Source: Epiperipatus broadwayi (taxonomy: Eukaryota; Onychophora; Udeonychophora; Euonychophora; Peripatidae). Taken from it: a stretch of 64,000 bases of DNA. The stretch lies in contig JAQFVV010000181.1 of NCBI GenBank assembly GCA_028023455.1, forward strand, positions 2,176,001 through 2,240,000. Direction: 5' to 3'. Below the pieces are notes generated by a model. That model worked only from the letters and a program-made list of their open reading frames with translations. It was not told the DNA's origin and did not search any database. The translations under genes and the position numbers were made by a program. The number at the start of each line of letters is the position of its first letter. Position 1 is the stretch's first letter. Positions 50,220 through 60,846 of the stretch are shown here, in pieces.

Positions 50220-50330
50220 AATCTTTTCTACATGTGTGTGGTCATGTGTATCAGTAGTATGAGATAGTGTGGATAGTTGAAGGTTGTTTGAACATCTGAG
50301 TTCAAATCCCCTATATTTAGTATATACAAT
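50220..50330 (+). repeat. Family D repeat, 3' fragment
   Basis: Shares CATGTGTGTGGTCATGTGTA, TATGAGATAGTGTGGAT and GAGTTCAAATCCCC with the 51-53 kb copies. It lacks the hammerhead part. Confidence 0.75.
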
Positions 50331-50587
50331 AGATAAATATAAAATATGTCTGTTTTACATGGTTTTAAAATATATTTTACGTTTTAATTTGTAAAAAAAT
50401 ATTTTTTAAAACATATTGTAATATTTATTTTTATAAAGATTTAAAAAAATATTTTAATGGTATGGAATGCAGATGTATTTGAAAAAGAATTTTTGTAGAG
50501 CCGACAAATGGATAAATTTGACTCCTAATAAAAAAAACCCATGGAAACAAGGAAAAATAAAATTTACAATATAAAATGCTATAATTA

Positions 50588-50705
50588 TAAATTTATTCCC
50601 CTCTTTTCTTTCAAAGCGTAAGCTTGTGGTTAAGACCTGTAGAGGTCCCTACCTTCGCATTTTCAAGCGCATATTCTTGAGGTTTATTGCCTTAGTAAAT
50701 ATTAA
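50588..50705 (-). repeat. Family E repeat, minus copy
   Basis: The reverse complement carries GGGACCTCTACAGGTCTTAA and the GAAAGAAAAGAGGGGAA tail. Confidence 0.8.
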
Positions 50706-50837
50706 TATAAAATTCTATAGAAACAATATCTAGGATAATAATATAAGTAAGGAATCATAGGAGAAAAACATTTAATTTCCTGATCTTAGATTAGACTTTT
50801 TCTCTCATTTTTGTCTCAATAGTTAAAGTGCACAAAA

Positions 50838-50882
<45 letters not shown>
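50838..50882 (+). repeat. (TA)n microsatellite
   Basis: Uninterrupted TA dinucleotides. Confidence 0.95.
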
Positions 50883-50888
<6 letters not shown>

Positions 50889-51289
50889 TACACCCGCTAC
50901 AATATATATATAATTTTATTTCAAATTTAAAATGAATATTATGGAATAAATTCATAAAACATCTGCTCAAATGACTTTAAGTCTTTTAAAAATCTAAATA
51001 TAATAACAGTTGAATAAAAATAATCTCATTGTGATGAATAGTTATATAAAAGTTAATTGCTGTGATAAACTTCATAAGGATATTTTTAAAGAAATTAGCA
51101 ACTGCTATTACTATTATATAAATGAAGCAGTATTAAACACTGCGAAATATTAATGAATACTTTCTTGAAAATAAAAACAAGTCATCAAAGTGGATAATGG
51201 AATGCTAATAACTTGTAATAAACATAGATTACATATAATATATATATACACAAAAAACATATGAGATTTTCAATAAAATATATGCAAGA
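50883..51289. other. AT-rich non-coding DNA, nothing recognised
   Basis: No gene. Confidence 0.5.
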
Positions 51290-51795
51290 TTTTGAACTAA
51301 AATTTGAAATACATGCATTGTTATACCTGGAACTTAATTGTAAATATAGGGGATTTGATCTCAGACTTTCAAGCAACCTACAACTATTCACACTATCTCA
51401 TACTACTGATACACATGACCACACACATGTAAAAAAGATAAATAATCACCAATATATGTGTATTTCATGCTGAAGCACCACTCATCATATAATCAGTGCT
51501 TAGTTTATATTAAGATAGCAAACCTTTATACTTCAATTGACAGCCTTCAATATACTCTAACCTCCAACTCTTCAGCCATCTCTACCATTGAAAATCTGAT
51601 GATAAAATGCTCAAATCCCATGCTGATGCCAATATTGATGAGTGGTGGTTCAGCATGAAATATGTATATTGGTGATTATTTATCTTTTCTACATGTGTGT
51701 GGTAATGTGTATCAGTAGTATGAGATAGTGTGAATAATTATAGGTTGCTTGAAAGTCTGAGTGCAAATCCCCTATATTTAAGATTTTGAACTATA
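51290..51795. repeat. Inverted pair of family D repeats
   Basis: A minus copy (about 51345-51600) and a plus copy (about 51620-51790) face each other. The plus copy has a hammerhead-like block with TTGATGA (51635-51641) in place of CTGATGA and an intact GAAA (51658-51661). The minus copy is similarly damaged at the first core box. Both arms end in the ATAGGGGATTTGA / CAAATCCCCTATA boundary. Confidence 0.8.
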
Positions 51796-52149
51796 CATTT
51801 TTTGTGTGCGTTTTTGTTATACATAATAAATATTGTGTTTTTCCAATTGAGTTGCAATTTTATGGGCGCTACTTGTGAGTAAAAATAAAAATTTACCAAG
51901 TAATTATTTTTTTTTTAAATTATTCATGTTTTGAGAATGCATGTGTTTTTTTAATATCAAGAAAAATATATCATTACTAAGAACAAGAGATTAAAATAAA
52001 TAGTAAACAAACTAAAAACAATATATTTACTAATGATAATTTTAGATTGTTTAAATGAAAGTATGTTCATTTGTTTCTTTATTTATATTAAAAAAAGTTT
52101 TTGTATATTGTACATTTAATAAATATCTATATAGTATGAAGATTGACTA
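51796..52149. other. AT-rich non-coding DNA, nothing recognised
   Basis: No gene. Confidence 0.5.
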
Positions 52150-52345
52150 TCTTAATATAAAGCTGAGCACTGATTGTATATATGTGTGAGGATAGTAATC
52201 TAGACCAACTGATGAGTGCTGGTTTAGCATGAAATACGCATATTGATAATTATTTATCTTTTCAACATGTGTGTGATCAGGTGGGTTAGCAATATGAGAT
52301 GGCGTGTGAAAGTCTGAGTTCGAATCCCTTATATATATTATATTA
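52150..52345 (+). repeat. Family D repeat with intact-core hammerhead and tRNA-like tail
   Basis: Runs from CTATCTTAATATAAAGCTGA through the hammerhead (52204-52247) to a tRNA-like segment. Box A-like TGATCAGGTGG lies at 52274-52284, and box B-like AGTTCGAATCC lies at about 52317-52327, some 33 bp later. The 3' boundary is a TATATA tract. A pol III-promoted, hammerhead-bearing short element would parallel the schistosome Sm-alpha family (analogy, not homology). Confidence 0.7.
52204..52247 (+). ncRNA. Hammerhead ribozyme, family D copy 1
   Basis: Stem I ACCAA (52204-52208) pairs with TTGAT (52243-52247), four of five pairs; the consensus of the family is TTGGT. CTGATGA 52209-52215. Stem II GTGCT-GGTTT-AGCAT (five pairs, one G-U, 52216-52230). 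GAAA 52231-52234. Stem III ATA...CAT has two good pairs with a 2-nt loop, and A17 is at 52242. The core is fully intact. The cleavage triplet is NUA rather than GUC, which the NUH rule permits. Confidence 0.75.
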
Positions 52346-52654
52346 TGTGCAGGTGTGTGCAAACCTGTACAGTGTATTAAGTTACATAATATTTTAAGTT
52401 ATGTAAATTAATAAGCTTTATTTTGGTAACAAAAATAATAAATTAAACATACTAATTAAGTTTTTCAAAATGTATATTTATATGTTTATTTACCAGTAAG
52501 TGTGTTAATATATAACCTTTTTTTGATTCTTAATGGTATTGTTTCAACACATGGTAGATATGTTTAGAAAATAATATAAGTATAATAAATAAATAATAAT
52601 CAATTCAAGTGTAAACTATTCGACAAGTAATATTTTATGCACTTCTTAAAACAC

Positions 52655-53510
52655 ATGTACCAGCCCTCATTAGTTGGTCCAGATCACCATCTCCCATACA
52701 CATATATAATCAGTGTTTAATTTATATTAAGATAGAAAATCTTCACACTTTAATGAACGATCTTTAATCTACTCTACTCTCCAGCGCTTGCTGAAATGCC
52801 AAAATCACTTGTTAATGCTAATATTATTGTAATCTCATGCTGACATTAAGTCAATCTGATCCTTCATGTAAAGGGCCTTCTCCATTTACAAACATAGAAG
52901 AGGGATGAACAAGATAAGACTGAATTTATAAAGTTTTTTTAAATACAAGTATATTTTAAATACAATTATATTTTATATACCTGGAGTCCAGATGTAATTA
53001 GGGGATTTGAACACAGACTTTCAAACTCCTTTCAGCCATCCACTCTATCTCAAATAGCAAATGCACATGACCACACACATGTGAAAAAAATAAATGATCG
53101 TCAATATACATATTTCATGCCAAACCAGTACTCATAAGTTGGACCAGATCACCATCTCCCACGTGTATATATAATCAGTGCTATGTTTTTATTAAGATAG
53201 TAAATATTCACACTTTAATGGACAGGCTTCAATCTACTCCACCCTCTAACACCTCAGCCATTCATACCACTGATGTGTAAAGATTTGCTATCTTAATATA
53301 AACTGAGCACTGATTATATATATGTGTGGTAGATGGTGATCTGGACCAATGGATGAATGCTCATTCAGCATGTAATACATATATTGGAGATCATTTATTT
53401 TTTCACGTGTGTAGTCACATGTATTGATTGTATGAGATAGGGTAGATGGCTGAAAGGAGCTTAAAAGTGTGTGTTCAAATTCCCTGTATTATATCTGGAC
53501 TCCAGTTAAA
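52655..53510. repeat. Cluster of family D repeats, degraded hammerheads
   Basis: A minus fragment (about 52655-52800), a minus copy (about 52985-53265) and a plus copy (about 53270-53510); the last two form an inverted pair. Hammerhead boxes are mutated: CTAATGA and CTTATGA on the minus copies, and TGGATGA with GTAA on the plus copy at about 53345-53385. Stem I sequences GGACCAA and TTGG are still readable. Confidence 0.75.
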
Positions 53511-53989
53511 TAAGATACTTATATTTAAAATTATATATATATACTTGTTATTATTGTTTATATTAATACATTTTCATTTTTGTTAATTAAACTGGCTTTC
53601 CATTTCTATGATCATTAGTAATTAAATTATTACTCTTATTTATTTATTGTTTACTCACATCTTTATATACATTGTAACTGATAATGAATTCTGTAACGAA
53701 GTTTCTTAAAAGTTAAATAATATTATAAATTAATAAGATAATTGTGGAATAAATAATTTTAATAATGTGGAAAAGTGTAAATGTTACCTTTTTAAAAATA
53801 TGGTTTAATTTCAAATAAAATCCCTTTGTATTTAAATTATATTTTAATAATCTAAAGGATTTGGTTGCTTATATTTCATTCTTTATTATATTTTTATCTG
53901 CATGTGTTAATATATTATCTAGCCTGAAGATTAGATAAGAATTCTACATCTGATTTAATATTTTAAGAGCTAATTTTTCATCCAATTTG
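53511..53989. other. AT-rich non-coding DNA, nothing recognised
   Basis: No gene. Confidence 0.5.
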
Positions 53990-54890
53990 AGTTTAAAACA
54001 CAGGCTTTAAACTGGGCATTATATAAACCATCTATCTGGTTCAGATATGTTCATGAACACACATAGAACTCAATGACTTCTCAATGCCTATTAATAATTT
54101 ACATCCCCAATTTAAGCTTACAATGGAAGTGCAGAAGAATGAAAGACTGCCTTTCTAGATGTACTTGTTTCTAAAATAAGCAATCATACCTTATCATCTT
54201 TTATATATAGAAAATATACCCATACTGATAGATACCTAAAGGCATCATCTCAGCACTGATACAGCCCAAATCTTCTCTGTAGCTAAATCACTTTTTATAA
54301 ATGTCTTTTTATTTTCAAATGATCTTCATTAAGAAAAAAGATCAACCATATATGTAAAGTCTTATTAATAAATGTTTGCAACACTGTTACTATAAATAAA
54401 ACAATGTGCAAAGTAAAATCTCCAAAAAGAAAAAGAAGCTATTGTTTCTACTAGAGTATGTATTCCTTATATAAAAGGAACAACAGATGAGATTGAAAAT
54501 GTATTGATACACCTAGACATAAAAACAACATTCTCCATTGTGTAAAAGATTAATAACATTCTGATCAAACCTAAGGATGCAATTCCTCTGGAATCCCAAG
54601 GAGACTATGAAATCCAATGTGGCATGTGCCAACTCCATGCATAGAAAGGAGCCATCAATGTATACATGATAAAAGAGATGAGCACATTAATGCAGTAAAA
54701 AAATTCTCAGCATTTATGTCTTCATGTTTTGGACACTGATTATTGCCTATCATGTTCACATGCAATAATAATGACCAAAGATTACTTTGGGAGGCTATAA
54801 AAATATTAAAAAAAATTGCAGTAGCAAAGATGATGAACCCATCAAATTGCCGACTAATTAGAAGAGTTTCTTCACTCAAATTAATATGAG
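53990..54890 (+). pseudogene. Penelope-like element, RT palm to GIY-YIG, broken
   Basis: The plus strand contains, in order but in different frames: WFRYVHEHT near 54037 (the WFRYVDDTF catalytic motif C with the aspartates lost), FKLTMEVQKNERLPF near 54110, RKYTHTDRYLK near 54209, and YEIQCGMC near 54610. The RKYTHTDRYLK segment is a hallmark of Penelope-like polymerases (RKPTHTDRYL). The YEIQCGMC segment marks the start of the GIY-YIG endonuclease. The rest of the nuclease is unreadable. Stops and shifts occur throughout, and the catalytic YVDD is YVHE, so the copy is dead. The minus-strand ORF at 54655-54879 is a shadow. Confidence 0.75.
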
Positions 54891-55275
54891 AAATACTATC
54901 AAATTTAAGCCAAACTATTCAACAACTATATAATATAACAAACACTTGATACAATTGTCTCTACTACAACCATGTGATTATTACTATTTTTTCACCCAGT
55001 TGAAGGGAAGTGTTATTCTATCAAAACATCTATATCTTTACTTTAACATATTATATTATTATCATAGTTGCTCCTGAAAACATGTTTTATCAAACATCTT
55101 TTATGCTGAGAACATTATTTTCAACATATATGCATATATATTATAACATTGTCAGAAGGAGAGGTGTGGGACAGATCACAATGAGGCACCATAATATCTA
55201 TGGATTTTTTACAGGCACCACAGAGAATAAAACATCTTCTAGACAAAATATCATATAAATGCAAATACTAAAATA
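54891..55275. other. Intergenic DNA, nothing recognised
   Basis: An 82-codon ORF at 55010-55258 has no recognised motif. Confidence 0.45.
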
Positions 55276-55411
55276 TCAGGTTCTTCTTATATTTAAATCT
55301 TAACTTAGGTTCTTATTTAAACTCAGGTTCTTCTTACATTTTAAATCTTATCTCAAGTTCATACTTTAAACTCGGGTTCTTCTTAAATTTTAAATATTAT
55401 CTCAGGTTCAT

Positions 55412-55477
<66 letters not shown>
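55276..55477 (+). repeat. About 47-bp tandem repeat followed by (TA)n
   Basis: CAGGTTCTTCTTA-type units start at about 55277, 55323 and 55371, with an inner half-repeat TCTCAGGTTC. A TA microsatellite follows at 55416-55477. Confidence 0.85.
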
Positions 55478-55478
<1 letters not shown>

Positions 55479-56590
55479 AAGTTTTTGCAGGTACTTGATA
55501 CAAGAAAATGATTATTGTAATAAATATTTTAGCACTCCTAAATATAATAACTATTTAAATTAAACATTAAATATTCTATCTTCTTTTTATGACTCTATCA
55601 TTAATATTTTGTGTTTTAGGCAAATAACAATTCAAATATAAAATAATTAAGTATCCAATTACTTTAGATAAACAAATGGCTAGTAGATAAAACATTTTAA
55701 AAATATTTTATAACTCTTCTTATAAGAATACTAATTTTTTACTACCTATAAACATATCTAATTATATTATCTTCAAATACGAACTTGTATAAAATAATGC
55801 AGCAGGTAGAAAGGGTGCTTCCCACTATATTACAAAAGACATTTCCAAATAAAGATAAATCAACATTACATGTACCTTATTACAATTCAGGTGTGAAACA
55901 AATGATAAATAAAATAAATAAATAATATTTCTGTGTCTATTGAAATGTATTCTTTTATACAATAATGTATAATAAAACTTTATTAAATTAGATTTCCTGG
56001 ATAAATGGATGTGGTCATGGCAACGAAAACAGAAACATATTTAATAAATAGCAAAATATTTATTTACAAGGTAATAATGATATTTAATATAATAAATCGT
56101 ACCAACAGAAATATTTACATAATTTAAAATAAAATATCCCTTTCAGAAACATTCTTACAAAATTATAATAATAGCATTTATATTACTCAAGAAGTTCTCA
56201 GATTTTATTTGATATTATCCCTCTAACAATTATGTACACAGAATAAATAAACACACACACATATATAATATTATATTTAATGTTTTCACGGTTATATGAT
56301 GTAGATAAAAATAATATTTTTGGGTACGAACCGTGTATTATTTTACATTACAATCCGATATTTCGACGGACTAGTAACCACCATTATCAATGATAACTTT
56401 TGAAAGAACAGTCGTTAGATCTCAAACAATAACGTGACTCAGTGCGAGATGAGAAGTGAGATTCAACATCAAGTAGTTCAGCATTCACAATATGAGGCTT
56501 ATCAAAATGATGTTTATTTCCCTCAGTTTTTTCACCTATTAATTCAAGTTAATATTAGATAAAATGAGTGGTTTCCATATATATATATAA
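55478..56590. other. AT-rich non-coding DNA, nothing recognised
   Basis: A slightly GC-richer patch at about 56380-56510 is not identifiable. Confidence 0.5.
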
Positions 56591-57121
56591 TAAAAATCAG
56601 TCATATATCACATGACCTATATAGCTTGTATTAACAATATGTAATACAAGCATTTATCATAAAAAAATAAAATAATTAAGCTTGTTTAGAGCTAGTAGCA
56701 GGCTCTTTATATATTACATATTGGTAATACAAGCTATATAGGTCATGTGATATATGACTGATTTTTACTATTATAATTTTGCTATTAGGGCTTTGGCTAT
56801 ATTAAATTGCTAAGCCTACTAAAATATGGGATCTCTGAATTTAGTTCAGGCTCATATAGTTTCTTTGGTTAAAGAGCTGAATTAGAAGACATGTAGGTGT
56901 CTGAAGATTTGGATCTTTTTCTTAATATTTAAGAATTAGATAAATGCTTGGATTGAGTTAATATTTTGAATCTTATATCCTAGCTCTTCACTGATGAGAG
57001 CCATAGCTCGAAACCGGTCTGGGGTTGGGGTCCATCATAGATAAAAGCTTCATGTATTTTCTCTTGTAGCATTTATCATAAAAATAAAATAATTAAGCTT
57101 GTTTAGAGCTAGTAGCAGGCT

Positions 57122-57131
<10 letters not shown>
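56591..57131 (+). repeat. Hammerhead unit bounded by 63-bp direct repeats, 419-bp period
   Basis: The block starting GCATTTATCATAAAA and ending AGTAGCAGGCTCTTTATATA is present at about 56650-56712 and again at 57069-57131, with one to two differences. The 419-bp offset matches the 400-430 bp unit of family A, and internal blocks align with it (ATTTAGTTCAGGCTCATAT against CTGAGTTCAGACCATATG). The hammerhead lies between the direct repeats. A short inverted pair (56591-56633 and 56725-56767) brackets the first direct repeat. Confidence 0.8.
56986..57024 (+). ncRNA. Hammerhead ribozyme, family C (best-preserved plus copy)
   Basis: Stem I CUUCA (56986-56990) pairs with UGGGG (57020-57024), five pairs with two G-U. 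CTGATGA 56991-56997. Stem II GAGC-CATA-GCTC (four perfect pairs, 56998-57009). GAAA 57010-57013. CCGGT, then C17 at 57019, a GUC site. Stem III is only A-U and C-G closing two bases, too short to be stable in a monomer, as in known Penelope/retrozyme hammerheads that work as dimers. Every core base is present. Confidence 0.88.

Positions 57132-57168
<37 letters not shown>
57126..57168 (+). repeat. (TA)n microsatellite
   Basis: TA dinucleotides directly after the second direct repeat of the hammerhead unit. Confidence 0.95.
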
Positions 57169-57171
<3 letters not shown>

Positions 57172-57212
57172 ATTACAAGCATAAAGCTAAACTAGTCAAT
57201 ATAAAATCAAAA

Positions 57213-58069
57213 CTACCCCAAATCTAAAATTAAACCAGACCAGAATAAAAATAATATTAAAACACAACCTAAGGTTTCACTGCTACAAGCAGACTTCTCA
57301 AGTGTAAAGAAATAATAAAAAAAAACACAACTTATATATACTATTAAAAACTACCCACAAATCCATTCACTTCCCATCCACCCTTAATATTAAAAGAACT
57401 CTTAAATAAGTTAATTGCTTCAGAATCATAAATTTTCAATAATAAAGACTCTTTAATTCTTCTTTTGATTTCATTTCTCTCAAAGAAGACAACCTTAGCT
57501 TCATCAAAATCAATAGTGTGGCCTGTATCTTTTTCATGGACATACAAAGCAGAACTAAGATATCTATTTTTAACTCTACTTTTATGAACCTTTACTCTTT
57601 CATTTAAACTCAAACTACTCTGACCTATGTAAACCTTCTTACAAAATAAACAAGGAATAAAATATATTTTATTCCTTGTTTATTTTGTAAGAAGGTTTAC
57701 ATAGGTCAGAGTAGTTTGAGTTTAAATGAAAATAAGGTCATAAAAGCAGAGTTAAAAATAGATATCTTAGTTCTGCTATGTCCATGAAAAAGATACAGAC
57801 CACACTATTGATTTTGATGAAACTAGGTTGTCTTCTTGAGAGAAATGAAATCAAAGAAGAATTAAAGAGTCTTTATTATTGAAAATTATGATTCTGAAAA
57901 TTAACTTATTTAAGTTCTTTTAATATTAAGTGGATGGAAGAGTGGTTGGGAGTTTTTAATAGTATATAGTTGTGTTTTTTTTATTTCTTGCCTTGAAAGT
58001 CTCTGTGCAGTGAAACCTTAGGTTGTGTTTAATATTATTTTTATTCTGGTCTGTTTAATTTGGGTGGTA

Positions 58070-58070
<1 letters not shown>
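57213..58070. mobile_element. Palindromic Penelope-like 3' end, about 430-bp arms
   Basis: The left arm 57213-57658 and right arm 57659-58070 are reverse complements, with the centre at AATATATTTTATT. Each arm carries one copy of a Penelope-like GIY-YIG coding end and its 3' untranslated region. The left arm keeps an open frame (minus strand); the right arm (plus strand) has small deletions and stops. Head-to-head 5'-truncated copies are a known behaviour of Penelope-like elements. Confidence 0.85.
57344..57660 (-). CDS. Penelope-like GIY-YIG endonuclease, C-terminal part
   Basis: The open minus-strand frame runs from the palindrome centre to a stop at 57344, about 105 codons. Before the first Met (57613) it reads IPCLFCKKVYIGQS, so the YIG half of GIY-YIG is present. 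After the Met come the Arg-containing segment NERVKVHKSR (residues 4-13), DTGHTIDFDEAKVVFFE (29-45) and KRRIKESLLLK (50-60) with the catalytic Glu (E55), then GGWEVNG near the end, the usual Penelope-like terminus. The GIY half and all of the RT are missing, cut off at the palindrome centre, so the product would not be functional. Confidence 0.8.
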
Positions 58071-58139
<69 letters not shown>

Positions 58140-58149
58140 TACCAGTGGC

Positions 58150-58189
<40 letters not shown>

Positions 58190-58208
58190 GCCACTGGTAT
58201 GATATTAA
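58066..58208. repeat. (TA)n tracts separated by palindromic unique blocks
   Basis: Two TA microsatellites (about 58072-58136 and 58153-58185). They are bounded by GGTATGATATA / TATATCATACC and by CCAGTGGCCTG / CAGGCCACTGG, so the whole region folds as two nested hairpins. Confidence 0.9.
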
Positions 58209-59606
58209 TTACACTTCATAGCCAACGATGTAAAAAATCAGTGTGGAAACAACATAGTTCACATGGAATTTAGATTGTTAAATATTATGCAAAAATAATT
58301 CAAACAGTACAATTCTACTAATACCTATGAGTGGCAAGGAAATAGATAAGCTCAATACTAATAATTAAACTGACATACTTAAAATTAAATTATAGTAGAG
58401 CTAATAAAATAATATCTAAGATAGGCATGCCTTAAAATGTTCTCACATATTAAAAATTCACACTAATATTGTCATAGAAAATATATGAATGGGCACTCAG
58501 TAATTTGACCTGGCAATGCTGAAACAAGTAAGCCATTCTCTTTCTCATGAAGGGGCTTAATATATACAAGTACAATAAAAATATACCATAAAAATATCTA
58601 AATTGATATTCGTGTCCAAACATGGTACTAAGTATATACTACCCAAGGCATAAATTTAATAATAATGAATAAATATCCAATTCACACATACATTCATATG
58701 TATAATAACACATCTATTACTATATATAAACTGACAAACCATGATTGCATAACAATATAAAATAGTAGAATTTTATAAACTAACTAAACATCCATGACGC
58801 GAAAACATTTCCATTTACACAAATATAAAATATAAAATGCTGTTTTTACCTAAGTATATAATAAATACATTCTATTATACTGAAATAATAATTTCAGAGA
58901 ACATACCATTATAAATATACCTTATCATAAGTAAATAACAATAAAAAATAAGTTATAAAACTATAATTCCACACTAATACGAACTATATCAAATTTGTAA
59001 AACAAACAAATATACACTACATTTGTTTAATCATTTTAAATTAAATTACAAAGAAATAAAGTCATATGTCACATGACCTAATTTAAATTAAGGATTAACT
59101 GTTCTTTCATTTTAAAAATAAAATTAACCCTTTTAACTGAGGAGTCCCTTTGTTGTTTCCTTTAGTGATATATCACAACACAGTCTTTCATTATTGTAGG
59201 TGAAATAAATACGCACACAAACATTTCAGAGCAGAAATTTCTTGACAGCATTGTCTGCAATTAAAATATAAATTTAAAGAAATAAGCAGGGAGAAGATAT
59301 AGTAAGGTAGGCAATAAATAAGTAATAAACAGTTCCATTATAAAGTTTAAACATTATTTTACTTTTAAAGCATGAAGTAAATTTGAAATATTTCTTTCTT
59401 CAGCAACACAATAAAATTTTACTTTTAATAAATAAGTTGATGAGTAATAGATCAATAAACTATAATAATGATAAAACATTACTTTATTTGTATTAGCATT
59501 AAAGCAAAGATACAATGCCTTTTCTAAAACATTAGCAAAATCCGTCTGGATGACATTTTTCTTTATTAGAATTATATAAAACAATTTAAAATTATCATAT
59601 TTCATT
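58209..59606. other. AT-rich non-coding DNA, nothing recognised
   Basis: No gene. The 83-codon minus-strand ORF at 59354-59605 has no motif. Confidence 0.5.
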
Positions 59607-59703
59607 TAATAACTGAAACACACATGCTTATTATATACTTGTGTCTATATATTACATATATTGACACAGGTATATAATAAGCCTGTGCATTTCAGTTATT
59701 ACC
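59607..59703. repeat. Small palindrome, related copy nearby
   Basis: The left arm (about 59609-59648) and right arm (about 59662-59700) are reverse complements (ATAACTGAAACACACATGCT against the right-hand end). One arm recurs at about 60236-60272 directly upstream of a family D fragment. Confidence 0.8.
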
Positions 59704-59794
59704 TAGTAGAGATGTCTGCCCATCCCTTGTATATGTATTAAATGGATTATGTTCTGTACATGAGGGGTCAGATTGAACTTAGGTCAACATGGGG

Positions 59795-60130
59795 GTGACC
59801 AGAATCTTGATCTCAGGGTGGCCTTTGAGCATTACATCATCAGATTTTCAATTGGATGGATGGTTGAAGAGTTGGAGTGTGGAGTAGATTGAAGCTTGTC
59901 CAATTAAAGTATGAGGTTTGGCTATCTTAATATATATCTGAGCACTTATAGCATATATGTGTAGAGATGGTAATCTGGACCAACTGATGATTACTGGTTT
60001 AGCATGAAATATGTATATTGGTGATTATTTATCTTTTCAACATATATGTGTTCAAGTATACCAATGTTATGAGATAGTGTGGAGAGAGGTGGGTTGTGTG
60101 AAAGTCTGTGCTCATATACCCTATATATTA
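59795..60130 (+). repeat. Family D repeat, longest copy, with hammerhead
   Basis: The most complete plus-strand family D copy. It has a 5' part (about 59835-59935) shared with 51.5 and 53.2 kb, CTATCTTAATATATATCTGA, then the hammerhead (59979-60022), and the tail ending GTGTGAAAGTCTGTGCTCAT. Box B in the tail is degraded here. Confidence 0.75.
59979..60022 (+). ncRNA. Hammerhead ribozyme, family D copy 2
   Basis: Stem I ACCAA (59979-59983) and TTGGT (60018-60022) pair perfectly. CTGATGA 59984-59990. Stem II TTACT-GGTTT-AGCAT retains three of five pairs (the base pair and the middle are mismatched). GAAA 60006-60009. Stem III ATA-TG-TAT forms three pairs. A17 is at 60017. Stems I and III are better than in the 52.2 kb copy and stem II is worse. 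Together the two copies define the family consensus. Confidence 0.75.
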
Positions 60131-60285
60131 TATATTTCATTTTATTTTTGAAACTAGCAATAATTTTAAAATAACTCATTATTGCAATCCTTTTTGATTT
60201 AATAAAGATAAAATGATTTTCAAACTTCTTTTTAATAACTGAAACACAGGCTTATTATATACCTGTGTCTATATATGTAATATAT
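60131..60285. other. AT-rich spacer with palindrome fragment
   Basis: Contains the 60236-60272 arm fragment only. Confidence 0.5.
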
Positions 60286-60403
60286 AGGGTATATGAGCAC
60301 AGACTTTCATATGACCCATCACTCTCCACTCTATCTCATAACACTGATACATATATAGAGTGGAGAGTAGTGGTCATATGAAAGTCTGTGCTCATATACC
60401 CTA
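60286..60403. repeat. Palindrome made of family D 3' ends
   Basis: AGGGTATATGAGCACAGACT and AGTCTGTGCTCATATACCCT bound a short loop with ACTCTCCACTCTAT / ATAGAGTGGAGAGT inside. Each arm equals the 3' end of the 59.8-60.1 kb repeat. Confidence 0.85.
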
Positions 60404-60846
60404 AACTTCTTTTCAATAAGTTAACAAACATTGTCTCTCATTAATTAAATTAGCAACATGAATGATTTATTCTAAGATAAAAAACTTTGTCAAATTGATA
60501 ACAGGTGACATTGTTAATAATTATGATTAATATAAATAATTAATTTAGAATTTATACAATGAAGCATTAATTAAAAGGGTGAATAACCAAAAGTTTAAAT
60601 TAACTAAGTCTATAAATAGGGAAAAATAAACATATGCATATCTTGACATCTTTTCGGTTTCCAATAACTTTTTCTATTCAGTTTTATATTTTCCTTCAAT
60701 AAATAATGTAGTCCTTACATCTTCCAGTGATCTATTATTTTATGAACAGCTGGGAATAGGACAGCTCTAGATAAATTTAACTTCTTATCCCAACATTTAA
60801 ACTGATAAAAAATTATAAATAATTAAAAATGAGATGAACAGAAAAA
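60404..60846. other. AT-rich non-coding DNA, nothing recognised
   Basis: No gene. Confidence 0.5.

Noticed and set aside
54655-54879. 74-codon minus-strand ORF
   Set aside because: Antisense to the Penelope-like relic.
59128-59170. CTGAGGAGTCCC string
   Set aside because: Resembles a hammerhead start, but no complementary strand of stem II and no GAAA follow.
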